Shown in pieces: positions 1-11,400 of a DNA stretch of 64,000 bases. This DNA is from Blepharisma stoltei (Eukaryota; Ciliophora; Heterotrichea; Heterotrichida; Blepharismidae). The first letter of the stretch is position 1, and each line of letters opens with the position of its first letter. A model generated the notes under the pieces. The model saw nothing but the letters and a program-made list of their open reading frames with translations. It was not told the DNA's origin and ran no database searches. The stretch lies in contig CAJZBQ010000053.1 in assembly GCA_914767885.1 (NCBI GenBank), positions 868,001 to 932,000 of the forward strand, written 5' to 3'. A program made the translations under genes and the position numbers.

Positions 1-192
1 CAATTTGTTTAAAATTAAACAGAATTAGCTCTAGATTTCATTATACTAATTATCACTTATATATCAAAATTTTTTTCCATTAAAATTTTTTCTATTAAAA
101 AAATTTTTGTTCACTCACGGAGGGTGGGTTTTTGGTCAAAAAATGGCGATTTTTCTAATGGTTTTGTTCGCTCACGGAGGGGGGGGGGGGAG
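1..192 (+). mobile_element. Family A MITE, right part only
   Basis: The AT-rich body and the direct-repeat end of a family A element, cut by the window start. The core GTTCACTCACGGAG occurs at about 107-122 and GTTCGCTCACGGAG at about 166-179, followed by a G-run and GAG. A TAA at 193-195 is the expected right copy of the TNA duplication. The sequence is nearly identical to 62220-62410. Confidence 0.9.
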
Positions 193-233
193 TAAGGAAA
201 AAATTTACAAATGCTGAATAACTGTTATTATCA

Positions 234-1307
234 TTATTCAACTTTTCTTGTGGATAGCTCGATTCCTGAGGTTTCGTTATTTATGTAAGTTTCATTTGTT
301 TCTATTATGCTTTGTGTGTTAATATCTTTTAAATGAGAAATTTTAACGATTGCGAATTCTGAGTGAGACATCTGATAATGCATGTACTCCATCGTTGCTT
401 TTTGCCTTGGGGCAAAAAGCAAGGGAGATTTTTTTGGACAAATCGCGGTATTGAAATTTTGAAATTTTGATTTAGAAAAAGGGCTGATTCCGAAGCTTTT
501 TCAGGCCTTTTTTATATGCTCGTAAGTAGTTTGATTAGTAATTACCAAAAATAAGTGATAAAATAGCAGCCCAGTTAGAAAATGAATAAACTGTTTAATT
601 CTTACAACGATTGAGCTTAATATATAAAGAGTAGACACTACAATGCCCATTAAATATTCAACGCTTTGCAGCTCATGAGGATTTACAAAATATTTCACGA
701 TAAATATAATGCAAATTACTAAGCCAAACCAGCTAGAAATAGTAGTAAAAAATATATAGCACACAAAATAATGATAATTTCTTTTGCCTATACAATTTCC
801 AAGCCAAGGACAGTGATGGTCGAATTTCTCTACACATAAATTGCACTCTGGACAGTGAGTCGCTCTTGGAGGCCTTGCAATAAAACATGATTTACAATTT
901 TTTAGCAAAATCATCCGGCCGTTATTTATAATGCTAAATCCTTTGCTATCAAGAGCTGCAATTTTGCTAGGCTCAAGCTGCATCGAAAAGGATAAAGTAG
1001 GCGCATATTTCGGACCAAATGCAAAAGGTGGGATTTGTTTTGGGATGTAGCCAGGATTAGTTAGGGATGTTAAAATCAAAAAGACGGTACTAATAATGAT
1101 TATTGAGCCAAAAATGATAGAAAAGAAATACTTTTCATCTAAATTCTTCAACGGAAAAATTATCACGATAATTCCAGATGTCACATGAATAAGTAGTGTT
1201 ATGAGAGGACGATGCCAATCCGAGCTGCTTAACGTTTACCCTACCATTATTCTTCCATCGCAATAAAATTTATGTGTCCCAGGTCATAGAAAATAAGCTT
1301 TTCCCAT
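234..1307 (-). CDS. DHHC palmitoyltransferase (zDHHC family)
   Basis: Protein S-acyltransferase of about 352 aa; such enzymes transfer palmitate from palmitoyl-CoA to cysteines of membrane-associated proteins. The Cys-rich DHHC domain is clear: [18 protein letters not shown], then [17 protein letters not shown]. Two hydrophobic helices precede it and two follow, the usual four-pass topology. The start at 1307 (MGKAYFLWPG) is chosen because it adds the family motif [14 protein letters not shown]. It requires a 15-nt intron at 1225-1239, which removes an in-frame TAA. UGA codes Trp before the Lys/Ser-rich C-terminal tail. Length minus the intron is 353 codons. The exact substrate cannot be told. 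Confidence 0.9.
1225..1239 (-). other. 15-nt spliceosomal intron
   Basis: GTAAACGTTAAGCAG on the minus strand. It contains an in-frame TAA, and its removal joins the DHHC gene in frame. Confidence 0.85.
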
Positions 1308-1534
1308 AATTATTATAGGGATGCTAAGAAATATTTGTATTTTTGAGAAATCTATACGTTCAATAAAATAATTGCGAGAGAAGTAACGAAGTTGAATATC
1401 TAATAATATAAAATTTCTCATCTACAACTCAATTTGCTGACTCAAAAAACTCTACTATTTAATTAGTAGAATAATTAAATCTAATTTAATGAGAATAATT
1501 AGTATTATATAATAATTCCCTTTTCAAGTAATCA

Positions 1535-2189
1535 TATACATAAAATGGCCGGAGACGAGCGACCCGTCCTTCCGTGGCGGGTGTCCTTATGTATACCGGA
1601 CATGGTTTTTTGGATGCGGAGAGCTACTCAAGGGAAGAGTTAGCCTCGAGGCGAGAGGCCTAGCTCAATTTCCGCTGATTTTGGGACTCAACCCGGGCAG
1701 CAGTTTTTCGCATTCTTTTTGCCAGTAGCGCCGAGGCCCCAGACTCGGTGTCCGAAAGAGGCAGGGTGAGTTACCTGCCTAGGCTACTTGGTGGCTTAGC
1801 CCCGAATCCCGCAAGGGGTTGAGTTCTTTCTTGGAGATGATCCGGGAAAGAGAGGGTGGCGAAGCTAGACTTGGGGATCTCAAGGGCACAAGTCTCTCCA
1901 GTTAAAAGGGTCCTCTCACGAGGGCGATCTGGCCAACCGGAGGCAAAGACTGGCGTAATTCGGGGCGGAAGGCTGAGTTGGAAATGGTGGTGCTCGGCGA
2001 CAGTCGGCTGACGACTTAATAGGGCAACCACACTACCGAGAAACCAGGGTTTCGGCCCTGGCTCAGAGAACCAGTGATGGAAGTCCATCCTTTTCGCTCG
2101 TGCCAGCACGGCTCCTCAAGGAGCGCGGAGGAATGCCACGCATGGAAGTAAGGACTATAAATACGCATCTTAAACCTAACCTAACCTAA
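1535..2189 (+). mobile_element. GC-rich retroposon with 17-bp target duplication
   Basis: A 655-bp GC-rich block in AT-rich DNA. It is flanked by CCCTTTTCAAGTAATCA at 1518-1534 and again at 2190-2206, a perfect 17-bp target duplication. It starts with TATACATAAAATGGCC and ends in a tail of CCTAA units. Duplication plus simple tail are marks of LINE-driven retroposition. No reverse transcriptase is present and the longest reading frame (112 codons) resembles nothing I know, so this is a SINE-like or truncated copy. It lies between genes. Confidence 0.8.
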
Positions 2190-2206
2190 CCCTTTTCAAG
2201 TAATCA

Positions 2207-2617
2207 ATTTTTATTTGTTGTTGGTAAGGATAATTATATTTTAAATTTAATAGAATTTGGCAAAAATAAATTCACTAAATTCCGTTTTAAATGCAGTTGA
2301 CAAAAATCAGCAGAATTGACCTTATTTTTATTCAAAATAATTATTAACCATATATAAAAAAGTAAAAGTTTAATGAGGTTTCACTGAATCTGAGGATATT
2401 AGGAATAAAAAAGCAGAATCTCTGAATCTAATACACTCAAATGGTTATTTTACTTACTATATTTCAGATGAAAGAAGTCCATATGCAAACCCTTTCAAAA
2501 TGCCCATGCATAGAATATTTAAAAAATGATAAATTAATCTCTCATCAACAATTTATTATAATTTTAAACTTCAAAAAGCCTCAAAAGAGCTCATTAATTT
2601 GACTAATATATTTGCTT
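2207..2617. other. Intergenic, no feature seen
   Basis: AT-rich DNA between the retroposon and the stop codon of the SPRY gene. I see no conserved reading frame or repeat. Confidence 0.5.
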
Positions 2618-3502
2618 TTAATTTTTGCATATCAGCGTCACTTGTGTCCTTTGGTAAAACATAGAAACTGCAGGGAAAACATTTGTCGGAACATTTGTAT
2701 ATGCAACTCCATAGTCTTTTCCATTCCTTAAAAAACTTATCGACCCGTTATCTCCAATATATTCCAGCCTTACTCCCACTACATCTCCATTTCCAGCCGT
2801 TTCTCCATAATCTTCAATTCCTGAATCCGGCCTAAACTTCTTTCCTCCACTACACCTAAACCCCCAAAACATTCCCAGATCAGGTGGATGCCCTGATAAA
2901 GGTATATTTCCATCAGCAACACCAATGAAAATGTCATCGTCGTCAACTAACAAGTCAACTTTTATTTCCCAATAATAAGAGCCACTAGTCAATGTTATAT
3001 TTGCTAAAGCTGTTTCGAATTCGTCTTCTGTTTTCTTTAAAGCGGTTAAGCCATTGTTAGAAATTTCAATATTACTTGCTTTTTTGTTTTCATTTCAAAA
3101 AATGTTTTGCCTTAGCAATGCAACGAATTTGGCGTTTCTTTTGAGTTTTAAAGAGTAGGGGGTATCAGACCCTAAAATTTCACGTATTGAGCCCATAGGA
3201 TGTATAAGTTTGATATAGGTTCCAGCCGAAATTGATAGCTGCTTTTTTAATTGCGTAAAAAGCAAGAAAAAATCATGTGAAATATTCCAATCAAACGTTA
3301 ATATTTTTCTGTCTTTAGAGAAGAGCTTAACTTGTATTGGGATGCTATAACTTATAGAACTAGATTCAATATATCCTGTCCCACCCCACGTAAACTTTAC
3401 AATTGCCTTGCTGTAGTTTTTTTCTAGCAGGTCGCCATAGCCTCAAGGTGTATATACTTTGGATTCTCCTGGAGGATGATCTCTGTCATGTTTCCTCATC
3501 AT
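2618..3502 (-). CDS. SPRY-domain protein
   Basis: Intronless 294-aa protein read with two UGA-Trp codons. The C-terminal 125 residues form a SPRY/B30.2-like domain: GSYYWEIKVD, GMFWGFRCSGGKKF, GDVVGVRLEY and ISFLRNGKDYGVA are the usual strands. The N-terminal half (MMRKHDRDHPPGESKVYTPWG...) looks folded and contains a further UGA-Trp, but I do not recognise it. SPRY domains mediate protein-protein interaction, so the role is open. An in-frame TAG lies just upstream of the chosen ATG. The gene diverges from the flippase gene with only 42 bp between the two start codons, which suggests a shared compact promoter. Confidence 0.85.
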
Positions 3503-3544
3503 AATTTTATTAGGTATCTATGCATAATAGTCTGAGATTTATAA

Positions 3545-6500
3545 ATGAGAGAAAAACTTAGACCTCCATCTATAGAGCTTTCAGATATGAGGGACTCTCA
3601 AGGCGCCGAACTTCACTATGCAAACATTGAGCACGTCCCTCTTCTACAAAGGGTGGGTCAACCAAAAAAACAAAGTATTTACTCTAGTTAGGTAACTTCT
3701 GCTGTCGTAAGTCTCCTCCAGAAAATCGCCGAATCCAGCTTTCAGGACAAACAACAAGATCTTTCCCTTCCAACGCTGTAAAGAACACAAAATACAATAT
3801 CTTCACATTTCTGCCTTTATTTTTATTTTATCAGTTCAAGCAGCCTCTAAGTCTTTTCTTTTTAGTCATTTCTTTAAGCCAATTTTATCCTCCTCTCCAA
3901 GTAGGATTTTTGATTACTTATATTGCTCCCTTAGGACTTGTGCTAGCTATCACATTGGGTAAAGAAAGCTATGACGACATTATTAGATGAAAACGAGATA
4001 GAGACGTCAACAAACAAAAATACACACGAATTACAAGCTCAAGTGAAGTTCTCATTGCTAGTGAAAATATCAAGGTTGGCCATGTCATAAAAATCCACGC
4101 CCACGAGAGGATCCCAGCTGATATGATTTTGCTTCACACCCAGGACAAGAATGGTACAGTTTTTATAAAAACAGACCAGCTTGATGGAGAAACTGACTGA
4201 AAGCTGAGGAAAGCAGTCAACGCGACCCAAAGCGTAAGAAATGAAGCTGACGTATTAGCAGTAAAAGGGACACTTACAGTCGAGCCGCCAAGAAAAGAAA
4301 TTTATGAATTTCAAGGGAAGCTAGAACTGCCTGATGGCGAAATTGGCTTAATGCTAGACAATACCTTATGGGCGACTACCACATTGGCAGCTGGCAGCTG
4401 TATTGGGATTGTGATTTATACAGGCAAAGAAACCAGAAGTGTAATGAACAGCAGAGAGCCTTCAAATAAGCTCGGCAGGACTGACGAAGAGCTTAACAAG
4501 CTTGCTGTATATTTGCTTTTCCTAATGACCTTTTTAGCTGTTTTTATGCTGTGCTTGTCAGGTTTTAACTCCTATTCCCACATCATCGGTTTCCGCTATA
4601 TTTTGCTATTATCTACCATTATCCCTATTTCTTTAAAAGTTAACCTGGATTTTGCCAAAATTTATTATTGTCTTGGGATATCTCGAGACCCATTAGTCGG
4701 CAACGCAAAACCAAGAAATTCGACTATCCCTGAAGAGCTTGGCAGGATCCATTTCTTATTGACTGACAAAACCGGGACTTTAACCTGTAACGAAATGACT
4801 CTAAAAAAGTTAGCATTAGAGCACGCTGCTTTTGAGCTGGACGATAAAGAAAGTAAAGCTTCTCTTCTGAATGAACTGAATTTCAGCTTTGAAAATATTA
4901 AAAGAAAAGCCCCAGAAAGCAAAAAGGCAAGAAGAAGGGAGCTGCATTTAGTGATAAGAGATATGATAACTGCTCTTTCGCTATGTCACAATGTAACTCC
5001 AGTAGAAGAAGAAGGCAAACAGATATACCAAGCCAGCTCTCCTGATGAAGTCGCACTTGTTGAATTTACAAAAACAATAGGTGTAGAGCTAGTGCAGCGA
5101 ACTCAAGAGAAAATTGTGCTAAATACACCTCGAGGAATAGAGGAGTACCAAATTCTTGACATTTTCCCGTTTACGTCTGATACCAAAAGAATGGGAATAA
5201 TCCTCAGAAGTGAAGCGAACGGCCAAATCACTTTTTACTTAAAAGGCGCTGAAGAAGCTTTATTACCAAAAATCAGCTCACAGTCATCTCAAGAAAAAAT
5301 GAAAGAAGACTGCGAAATTTTGGCTCAGGAAGGACTGAGAACTTTGGTAATAACCCAAAGAGCAGTTCCAGAAAAAGAATATGAAGTTTTTAGAAGAGAA
5401 ATTGAAAAAGCAAGGGCGTCTATGATAAGCAGAGAAAAAATGATGAGAAAAGTGGTAGAGTCTATAGAAATTGGGATGGAGTATTTAGGGGTAACTGGTG
5501 TCGAAGATAAGCTGCAGAATAGAGTTGACAGGTGTATAGCAAAATTAACGAACGCAGGAATTAGGATCTGGATGTTGACTGGGGATAAGGTCGAGACTGC
5601 TAAATGCATTGCAATTTCTACAGGGCTGAAAAATAAAAACCAAAAATTCAAAGAATTAGCGAATATGAGAGACCTGATTTTGATAGAAAATGAGCTTAAT
5701 GATTTAAAACTGACAGGGAATAACTCAATTGTACTGATTATTGATGGTGTTACGCTGTCATTAGTTATGGAGATGAACCCTGAGCTGTTTATTTTGGCTG
5801 CTACAAGGGTTGGAGGGGTTATTTGCTGCAGGGTAAGTCCTACCCAAAAAACTCAAATTGTTGAAAATATACAAAAATATACAGAAAACAGAGTCTGCTC
5901 TATTGGAGATGGAGGAAATGATGTAGGGATGATCCAAGCTGCTCATGTAGGCATAGGTATTGAAGGAAAAGAAGGAAAACAAGCATCACTTGCAGCTGAT
6001 TTTTCTATCAATGAATTTAAGTACCTCGCGCCTCTGATTTTGTGGCATGGAAGACTCAGCTATATGAGGACAGCCAGGCTGGCCAATTTTATTTTTCATA
6101 GAGGCTTGATTATTGCAGTAATCCAAGCCTATTTCATTCTGGTGTTTTATTATATAGCAATTCCTATATATAATGGCTATTTAATGCTGGGATATGCGAC
6201 CATTTTTACCTGTCTGCCTGTTTTTTCACTTGTACTTGATAAAGATGTGAATTATAAAACAATTAGAAAATTTCCTATTCTTTATCAAACTCTTCAGTTG
6301 GGGAGAGATCTTAATGAGACCAGATTTCTACTGTGGATTTGGAAGAGTCTTTATCAAGGCTCAGTTATTATTTTGATGGCTCTTTCGTTGTTCCCTGAAG
6401 ATAATTTTGTCAATCTAGTCGCAATTATCCTATTTATATTAATTTAATTTTTTTTTTTTTAATAAATTTTTTTTTTTTTTAAAATTAATTTCTTATAGCA

Positions 6501-6783
6501 TACATTTTCTGCCTTAATTTTAACAGAGCTTTTAAACGTAGCAACAGAAATTGATACTTGGAATAAATGAATTGTGGTATCAGAGCTCAGCACACTTGTC
6601 GTGTATTTAATATGTATTTGCCTATTAAAAAATTATTTCAATCTTGAGCTTATTATAAGAGCTGACTTCTTTTGGAAAATTTTGGCAATTACAGCTGTGT
6701 CCTGGGTCCCATTGCATATTATTAAGATTGTATTTGAAAAAATCAACCCACCTACAAGTAAAAAAGTTAAACAAAGTAAGTAA
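3545..6783 (+). CDS. P4-type ATPase, Neo1/ATP9-like lipid flippase
   Basis: Aminophospholipid flippase of about 1,046 aa, expected in Golgi or endosomal membranes. Visible motifs: KYNIFTFLPLFLFYQF at the first membrane segment, DQLDGETDWKLRKA in the actuator domain (Trp from UGA), the phosphorylation site DKTGTLT, IWMLTGDKVETA and GDGGNDVGMIQ. The sequence fits the Neo1/ATP9 group. A 66-bp TA-flanked IES at 6437-6502 is removed to join ILFTFSALILTELL. The 5' part is uncertain: an in-frame TAG at about 3687 needs a 17-nt intron (3675-3691) plus a 15-nt intron (3707-3721), or one 47-nt intron; all these options keep the frame. Confidence 0.9.
6437..6502 (+). other. IES, 66 bp, TA pointer
   Basis: T-rich insert with stops in frame. 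Excision between TA 6435-6436 and TA 6501-6502 gives CTA TTT ACA TTT and restores the last membrane segments of the flippase. Confidence 0.8.
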
Positions 6784-7043
6784 GGAAATTAATAAAAATA
6801 GAGTTAATTAAAATGCAAAGAGACTTGATACACAGTGATTTGGGCCGCCAATAGAGTTTATTGTGCAGCTCTTATAGAGCCTTTGAATCATGAATAATTC
6901 ATATTCAAGCATGCTTGGGACGAGGGTTTCCTCACATTCTAGCTTGATTGAGCTTTCTAAAATGCCATCTTTTTTTATGATAATTTATTATATATAATAC
7001 TGTTTTGGCTTTTTATTTGACGATAAAAGCATAAAAAATTATT
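6784..7043. other. Convergent intergenic spacer
   Basis: Lies between the flippase stop and the homeodomain-like gene stop. No feature recognised. Confidence 0.4.
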
Positions 7044-7418
7044 TTAGCATCTAAAAATAGCGGCTTTATTTAAAAATATTTGATATAACTTTTTCTTATA
7101 GTCCCAAGCCCACTTATAAATTTGACACTCACTAAGTTGAGTAATTTTTGCAAGTTCTACAACTTTTTCTTTGGACCAAATAGGGTTAATCTTGTATTCT
7201 TCTTTAAGAATTTTGACTTGGTGTTCTGACTTTCTGTTTCTTTTTCTCTTCAATTTGAGGAATTTGTGAGAAGGAGACTCAATTGTTGAAGCAGAATTAG
7301 AATGATCGCTTGCATCACTGAGGTACTCATATTTGCAATCAACAAATTTTTCTTTTGTTGATTTGTCTCTTGGTAGTGGGATGGCAATTTCTCTTAAATT
7401 TTGGAAGCGGGTCTTCAT
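7044..7418 (-). CDS. Homeodomain-like DNA-binding protein
   Basis: Intronless protein of 124 aa. Residues about 70-115 match a homeodomain: KRNRKSEHQVKILKEEY for helix 1, WSKEKVVELAKITQLSECQ for helix 2 and the turn, and IYKWAWDYKKK for the recognition helix, with the hallmark Trp in WAWDY where animal proteins have WFQNRR. The N-terminus is basic and Ser-rich without known domains. It is probably a nuclear transcription regulator; targets cannot be inferred. The domain call rests on pattern recognition, since the Asn that normally follows Trp-Phe is replaced. Confidence 0.7.
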   Translation of the reverse strand: MKTRFQNLREIAIPLPRDKSTKEKFVDCKYEYLSDASDHSNSASTIESPSHKFLKLKRKRNRKSEHQVKILKEEYKINPIWSKEKVVELAKITQLSECQIYKWAWDYKKKLYQIFLNKAAIFRC

Positions 7419-8451
7419 TTGATACGTAAAGTGCGAAAAATTATTAGTAACCTGCGACCACCAAATTGAAATGAAATGCTATGAAAATGGAGGGAAAACT
7501 TTTATTGTTTTAGAATATCTTTATTTAATCCTATAAAGCAGAGCATCGTGGTAATAGAATAAACTTGGTTTTGATAGAGCAAAAACACTGTGTTTCCATT
7601 TTTATCTTTAAAGATATTTTAGTCAAGATTTAGGTTGCGAAAAAAGAAAGTTCGGCAATTATTGAAACTGCTGAAGAGCAATAGTAGGATTTTATTGTCA
7701 AGATTAAAAATTATATTAAAATCCTTATAGTCGACAATTTATATCCAAAATATCCTTTAAAAATTATTGAGGTTAATCTTTTTCTTTTTTCAGCAAATTA
7801 ATGCCATATGATACTGTGGAAAATAATTAGATTTACCAAAGTAGCTAAAATTGTTTAGATATAGAAGTTAAAGTGATTTTTAATTATTTTTTAATTATTA
7901 AAATGCAAACTTTTTCATAATATGAACTCAACTGAAAGAGATAAAATATTAAAATGGTTTACTAGGTAAATTGCTGATATTTAAGTTTTTTCTATAAATG
8001 CTGACTCTCTCTGTGCCTGGGCAAAACTTTTTACTCGCTTAATAGAGGGTTAATATTTTTAAAGATTTTAACAAAAAATAGGGATTTTTCAATAATTTTA
8101 CCACAAGGTGTAATACTTTAACCTAATAAATTTGATAAGAAGTTTAAAGCTTGTTTTGATTAAAACAATTATCATTTAAAAACAAATTTTAAAGCTACTT
8201 AATATTAGGAGATTTTTATATAATTAAAGTAGCAGGTCTAGTAATTAAATAATAAGGATCGATTTATTATAAAAAATTAATTATATCAGCAAATTTTGTT
8301 GATTAAAATCTTGAAAAAGCTTAATTTCTCCTTATTTACAATCAAAATACAAAATAAGACAATGAATTATAATAAAATGGTTATGTCGCATGTTACAGTG
8401 TTCTCTAAAGAATGGCGGGTCATCTGCTGCTAAATAATTAAAAAAATACAA
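7419..8451. other. 1-kb AT-rich intergenic region
   Basis: Very AT-rich DNA upstream of two divergent genes (homeodomain-like and cyclin). I found no repeat, RNA gene or conserved frame in it. Confidence 0.5.
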
Positions 8452-10269
8452 ATGCAAGCACAAACTAAACTTACAATCCATCACAAGCGTCACACATCAC
8501 TTGCGTCACAATCCTTTTTAAAAGAGTACCAATTATCCCAATTACCGATCCTTTTTAACCCTAAAATTATCGAAGAAAACTCCTCTTCAAACTCTACGAC
8601 AAGTGGAGCCTCTTCACCCCATCTCCGACTCGAATGTGAAGAAACCTTAGAAGGTCTCAATTTTCCTATACAAAATATATCTCTTTGTGAGAATATTATA
8701 ATTTAAGCCACTTATTTAAAATATAAATAGCAATAATATTCTTTTTATGCATTAATTATAAGCTAATTTAAATGTCCAATAGTAGTTTTTAGCTGATTTG
8801 GTATATAAGTACTTCTTCATTCATAGATGACATTAATGGAATTCCATCATTTGACTGTGGAGATATAGAAGACTCGAATTTTCATCCTTATATAGCTTTT
8901 CCATCTTATTAGATCATTATTGGCATCTATTTTAATTAATGGGATGGCAGTCGCTTATTCAAATTAATTTTTTAGGTTTTGAGATGCCTAATTAGACCAA
9001 AAATACAAGAAAAATGTCCTGAGCCATTTTTTCGCCTGTCTTGGCAGTAGTGGTCTATTACAGTAGATATACTATACATTATGAAAACCACAAAATATTG
9101 ACTATATGCTCGATATGCTAGAAAAAGAACAAAAATATTTACCGAACCCTTATTGTTTTGAAGCTGCACAACCATATATAAACCCGAACATGAGAGCACT
9201 TTTGCTTGACTGGATGATGGAGGTTTCTCATGAATTTATGCTAAAACGAGAGACTTTTCATATGGCCTTATCGTTTGTTGATAGAGTGCTGTCGAAATGT
9301 CAAAAAATAAAAAAAGAAGAATTTCAGCTTGTAGGAGCTGTTTGTCTGGATATTGCTTCAAAAATTGAAGAAATTTATCCGCCAAAATTAAGTGATTGGG
9401 CAAGTTCTTGCAATAATGGGTATACTTAAAATAAATTAATTTGGCTGAATAATAATAAATTAATACCAATTTTTATGTAAAAATATTTTACAATTCAAGA
9501 GTGTTTCCTTGAATAATAAATTATAGTATATTCTATTAAAGCTCTCAAAATAACTGAGAAGTTTATCCTGCAACAATTAAGCTGGCTGACATTTCCAGCC
9601 ACAAGTTACAATTGAATAAACTGGCTAATGACTCAATGGGATGATTTCATAGATTTTCATTTTTCTTGTGTTACCTTCAACTCCTCCAAAGATTTTGACG
9701 ACCTGCCCCCTCACCAGAAAAAAATCCAGAAAAAGCTATATGAAAAAAGATTTATCGTATTTAAGCACAAAAACAGGCCAGCATATAAAAGGCTCAGAGA
9801 TACTTTACAAGTTCTAGACACGGCTTCTTTAGACTCAGAAATCATGAAATTTCCTCCACGGGTCCAAGCTAGTAGCTTACTTTATCTAATGATAAGCAAG
9901 TTTTTCTATGAAACTAATTACAACCTACTTTATTATGACGGCCCAGGCTCAGATCTGCAATCTGAAGACTCTTTTGACGTGGAAGAATTTTCAAGCGACT
10001 CTCATATTGAAAGCGCTTCTATTGTCCAAGACCTTTATGCTGGATTTATTTCCTCTGCCTTAAATATACAGAATATTGAAGAAATTTACCACTCAATGAT
10101 TTTTTTCCACCCTTATATAGAAATTGAGACTTCTTATGATTTCCCAATTGCAGCAAAAATTCAAGGGAAAGAAAAAATCGAGAGCCATTATGAAGAATTC
10201 TTGAGTTTTCAGACTTATAATGCGGATGCGGTAAAAATTGTAACACAAAAGCTGAAAGCTGGACTATAG
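8452..10269 (+). CDS. Cyclin (A/B-like)
   Basis: Mitotic-type cyclin of 473 aa, the regulatory subunit of a cyclin-dependent kinase. The N-terminal cyclin box reads MLDMLEKEQKYLPNP, then NMRALLLDWMMEVSHEF and the helix FVDRVLSKCQKI. The C-terminal box contains ITEKFILQQLSWLTFP and YNWINWLMTQWDDF. The coding sequence is in four pieces separated by TA-flanked IESs of 125, 163 and 108 bp; 1,818 minus 396 nt is 474 codons. The Ser/Thr-rich N-terminus has no clear destruction box. Two Trp are UGA-coded. Confidence 0.88.
8701..8825 (+). other. IES, 125 bp, TA pointer
   Basis: Excision between TA 8699-8700 and TA 8824-8825 joins CENII to DDINGIPSFD in frame and removes several stops. Confidence 0.75.
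8909..9071 (+). other. IES, 163 bp, TA pointer
   Basis: Excision between TA 8907-8908 and TA 9070-9071 gives AFPSYYTLWKPQNIDYMLDM and opens the first cyclin box. Confidence 0.75.
9423..9530 (+). other. IES, 108 bp, TA pointer
   Basis: Excision between TA 9421-9422 and TA 9529-9530 gives NGYSIKALKITEKFIL, linking the two cyclin boxes. Confidence 0.8.
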
Positions 10270-10326
10270 GCAAAATTTTGTGGGATATTTAATAATTAAT
10301 TGTGATAATTTTGATAAAAATTTAGC

Positions 10327-11295
10327 ATGGAAGAGGAAAATAAGGGTATCAGTCAAATCGGGCCAAAACCGTCAAGATGGGCACCTACAAGCGGCCCAAG
10401 GCCGCTTCCTTCTCAATATGAAAAACTAGACTATCAACTCCCTGCATCTTACTCAAACCCTTCTTTTGCAATTGATAGTAATTTCTAAGTAGACTCTTTA
10501 ATGAGCAATTTATTCGAAGATCTTTCCATGACCACAAATACAGGCCCTCCCAGCTATGATGTACCTTATATTTAGTCATTTTTGCTTCCAATCCCCAATG
10601 ACTGTGTTGGCCTCATAATCGGTAAACAAGGCGACATGATAAAAACCTTGCGCGTCACATCTAACGCCAGCGTGATCCAAGTAGCCAAAGACTGTGCTCC
10701 AGGCTGCAGCTATAGGAACGTTTTTATTGAAGGCTCATTAGAAAGTTACTGTTTAGCTAAAAAAATGATATATGAAATTATTGATGAAGTAATTTTTATC
10801 TAGAATAACAAAGCAAAAAGACTGCCGACGTTTAATTTATCACATACATTGTCCTCAGAACCTTATATAGAAGTAGTAATCCCTGATCCTTATATAAATT
10901 TAGTACTAGGAAATGATTTGTCAATTTTGAAAAAAATTTTGGCTGAGTCTGGGGCACAAGTTTTAGTACCGACTAAATGTGCCCCTGGGACTAATAATAG
11001 ATATATCACGATAACTGGTCCCCCGGAGTGTATTAGGACTGCGAAAAGGATGATTTATGATATTTTAGAGCCTGTAATTGTAAATTAGGCATATAGAAAA
11101 CATGCAATTGCGAATGGAATTTATACATTCCAGCATGAACAAGTTGACCCAGAATACCCTTATTGTAGCTATTTTGCATTAATTCTTAAAGCACAGACAA
11201 TTACTATGAGCGCTTGTGAAGCTACTTGTGACTCTGCAACAGCCGCACTTAAAGGTCTCCGTATGATGGCTCACGATACATATGGGCAATATTAA
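10327..11295 (+). CDS. KH-domain RNA-binding protein
   Basis: Protein of 302 aa with two clear KH domains and a likely third. Domain 1: IPNDCVGLIIGKQGDMIKTL with the GxxG loop GKQG, ending RNVFIEGSLESYCLAKKMIY. Domain 2: VVIPDPYINLVLGNDLSILKKI, whose loop GNDL lacks the second Gly, ending YITITGPPECIRTAKRMIY. The C-terminal segment (ALKGLRMMAHD) looks like a shortened third copy. KH proteins of this PCBP-like layout bind single-stranded RNA. Four 15-nt introns each contain or create an in-frame stop; 969 minus 60 nt is 303 codons. Read without the introns it would look as though UAA and UAG were sense codons. Confidence 0.9.
10478..10492 (+). other. 15-nt intron
   Basis: GTAATTTCTAAGTAG, containing an in-frame TAA. 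Confidence 0.9.
10561..10575 (+). other. 15-nt intron
   Basis: GTACCTTATATTTAG, ending in an in-frame TAG. Confidence 0.9.
10789..10803 (+). other. 15-nt intron
   Basis: GTAATTTTTATCTAG, between KH domains 1 and 2. Confidence 0.9.
11074..11088 (+). other. 15-nt intron
   Basis: GTAATTGTAAATTAG, after KH domain 2 and at the same relative place as the previous intron after domain 1, which fits an internal duplication. Confidence 0.9.
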
Positions 11296-11400
11296 TTTTA
11301 TGCTAAAATGGATTTAGTTAGATATTCTTGATAATTTAAATACTAAAATCTATAAAAATAGTTAATTAATAATGAATTTTATAGTAAAATGTATAATTAT

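Noticed and set aside
1771..2109. 112-codon frame on the minus strand in the GC-rich block
   Set aside because: It lies inside a retroposon with target duplications and resembles no known protein; GC-rich DNA gives long chance frames.
10327..11295. In-frame UAA/UAG read as Gln, suggesting a different genetic code or gene transfer
   Set aside because: Every such stop falls inside a 15-nt GT...AG intron whose removal keeps the frame and improves the protein.
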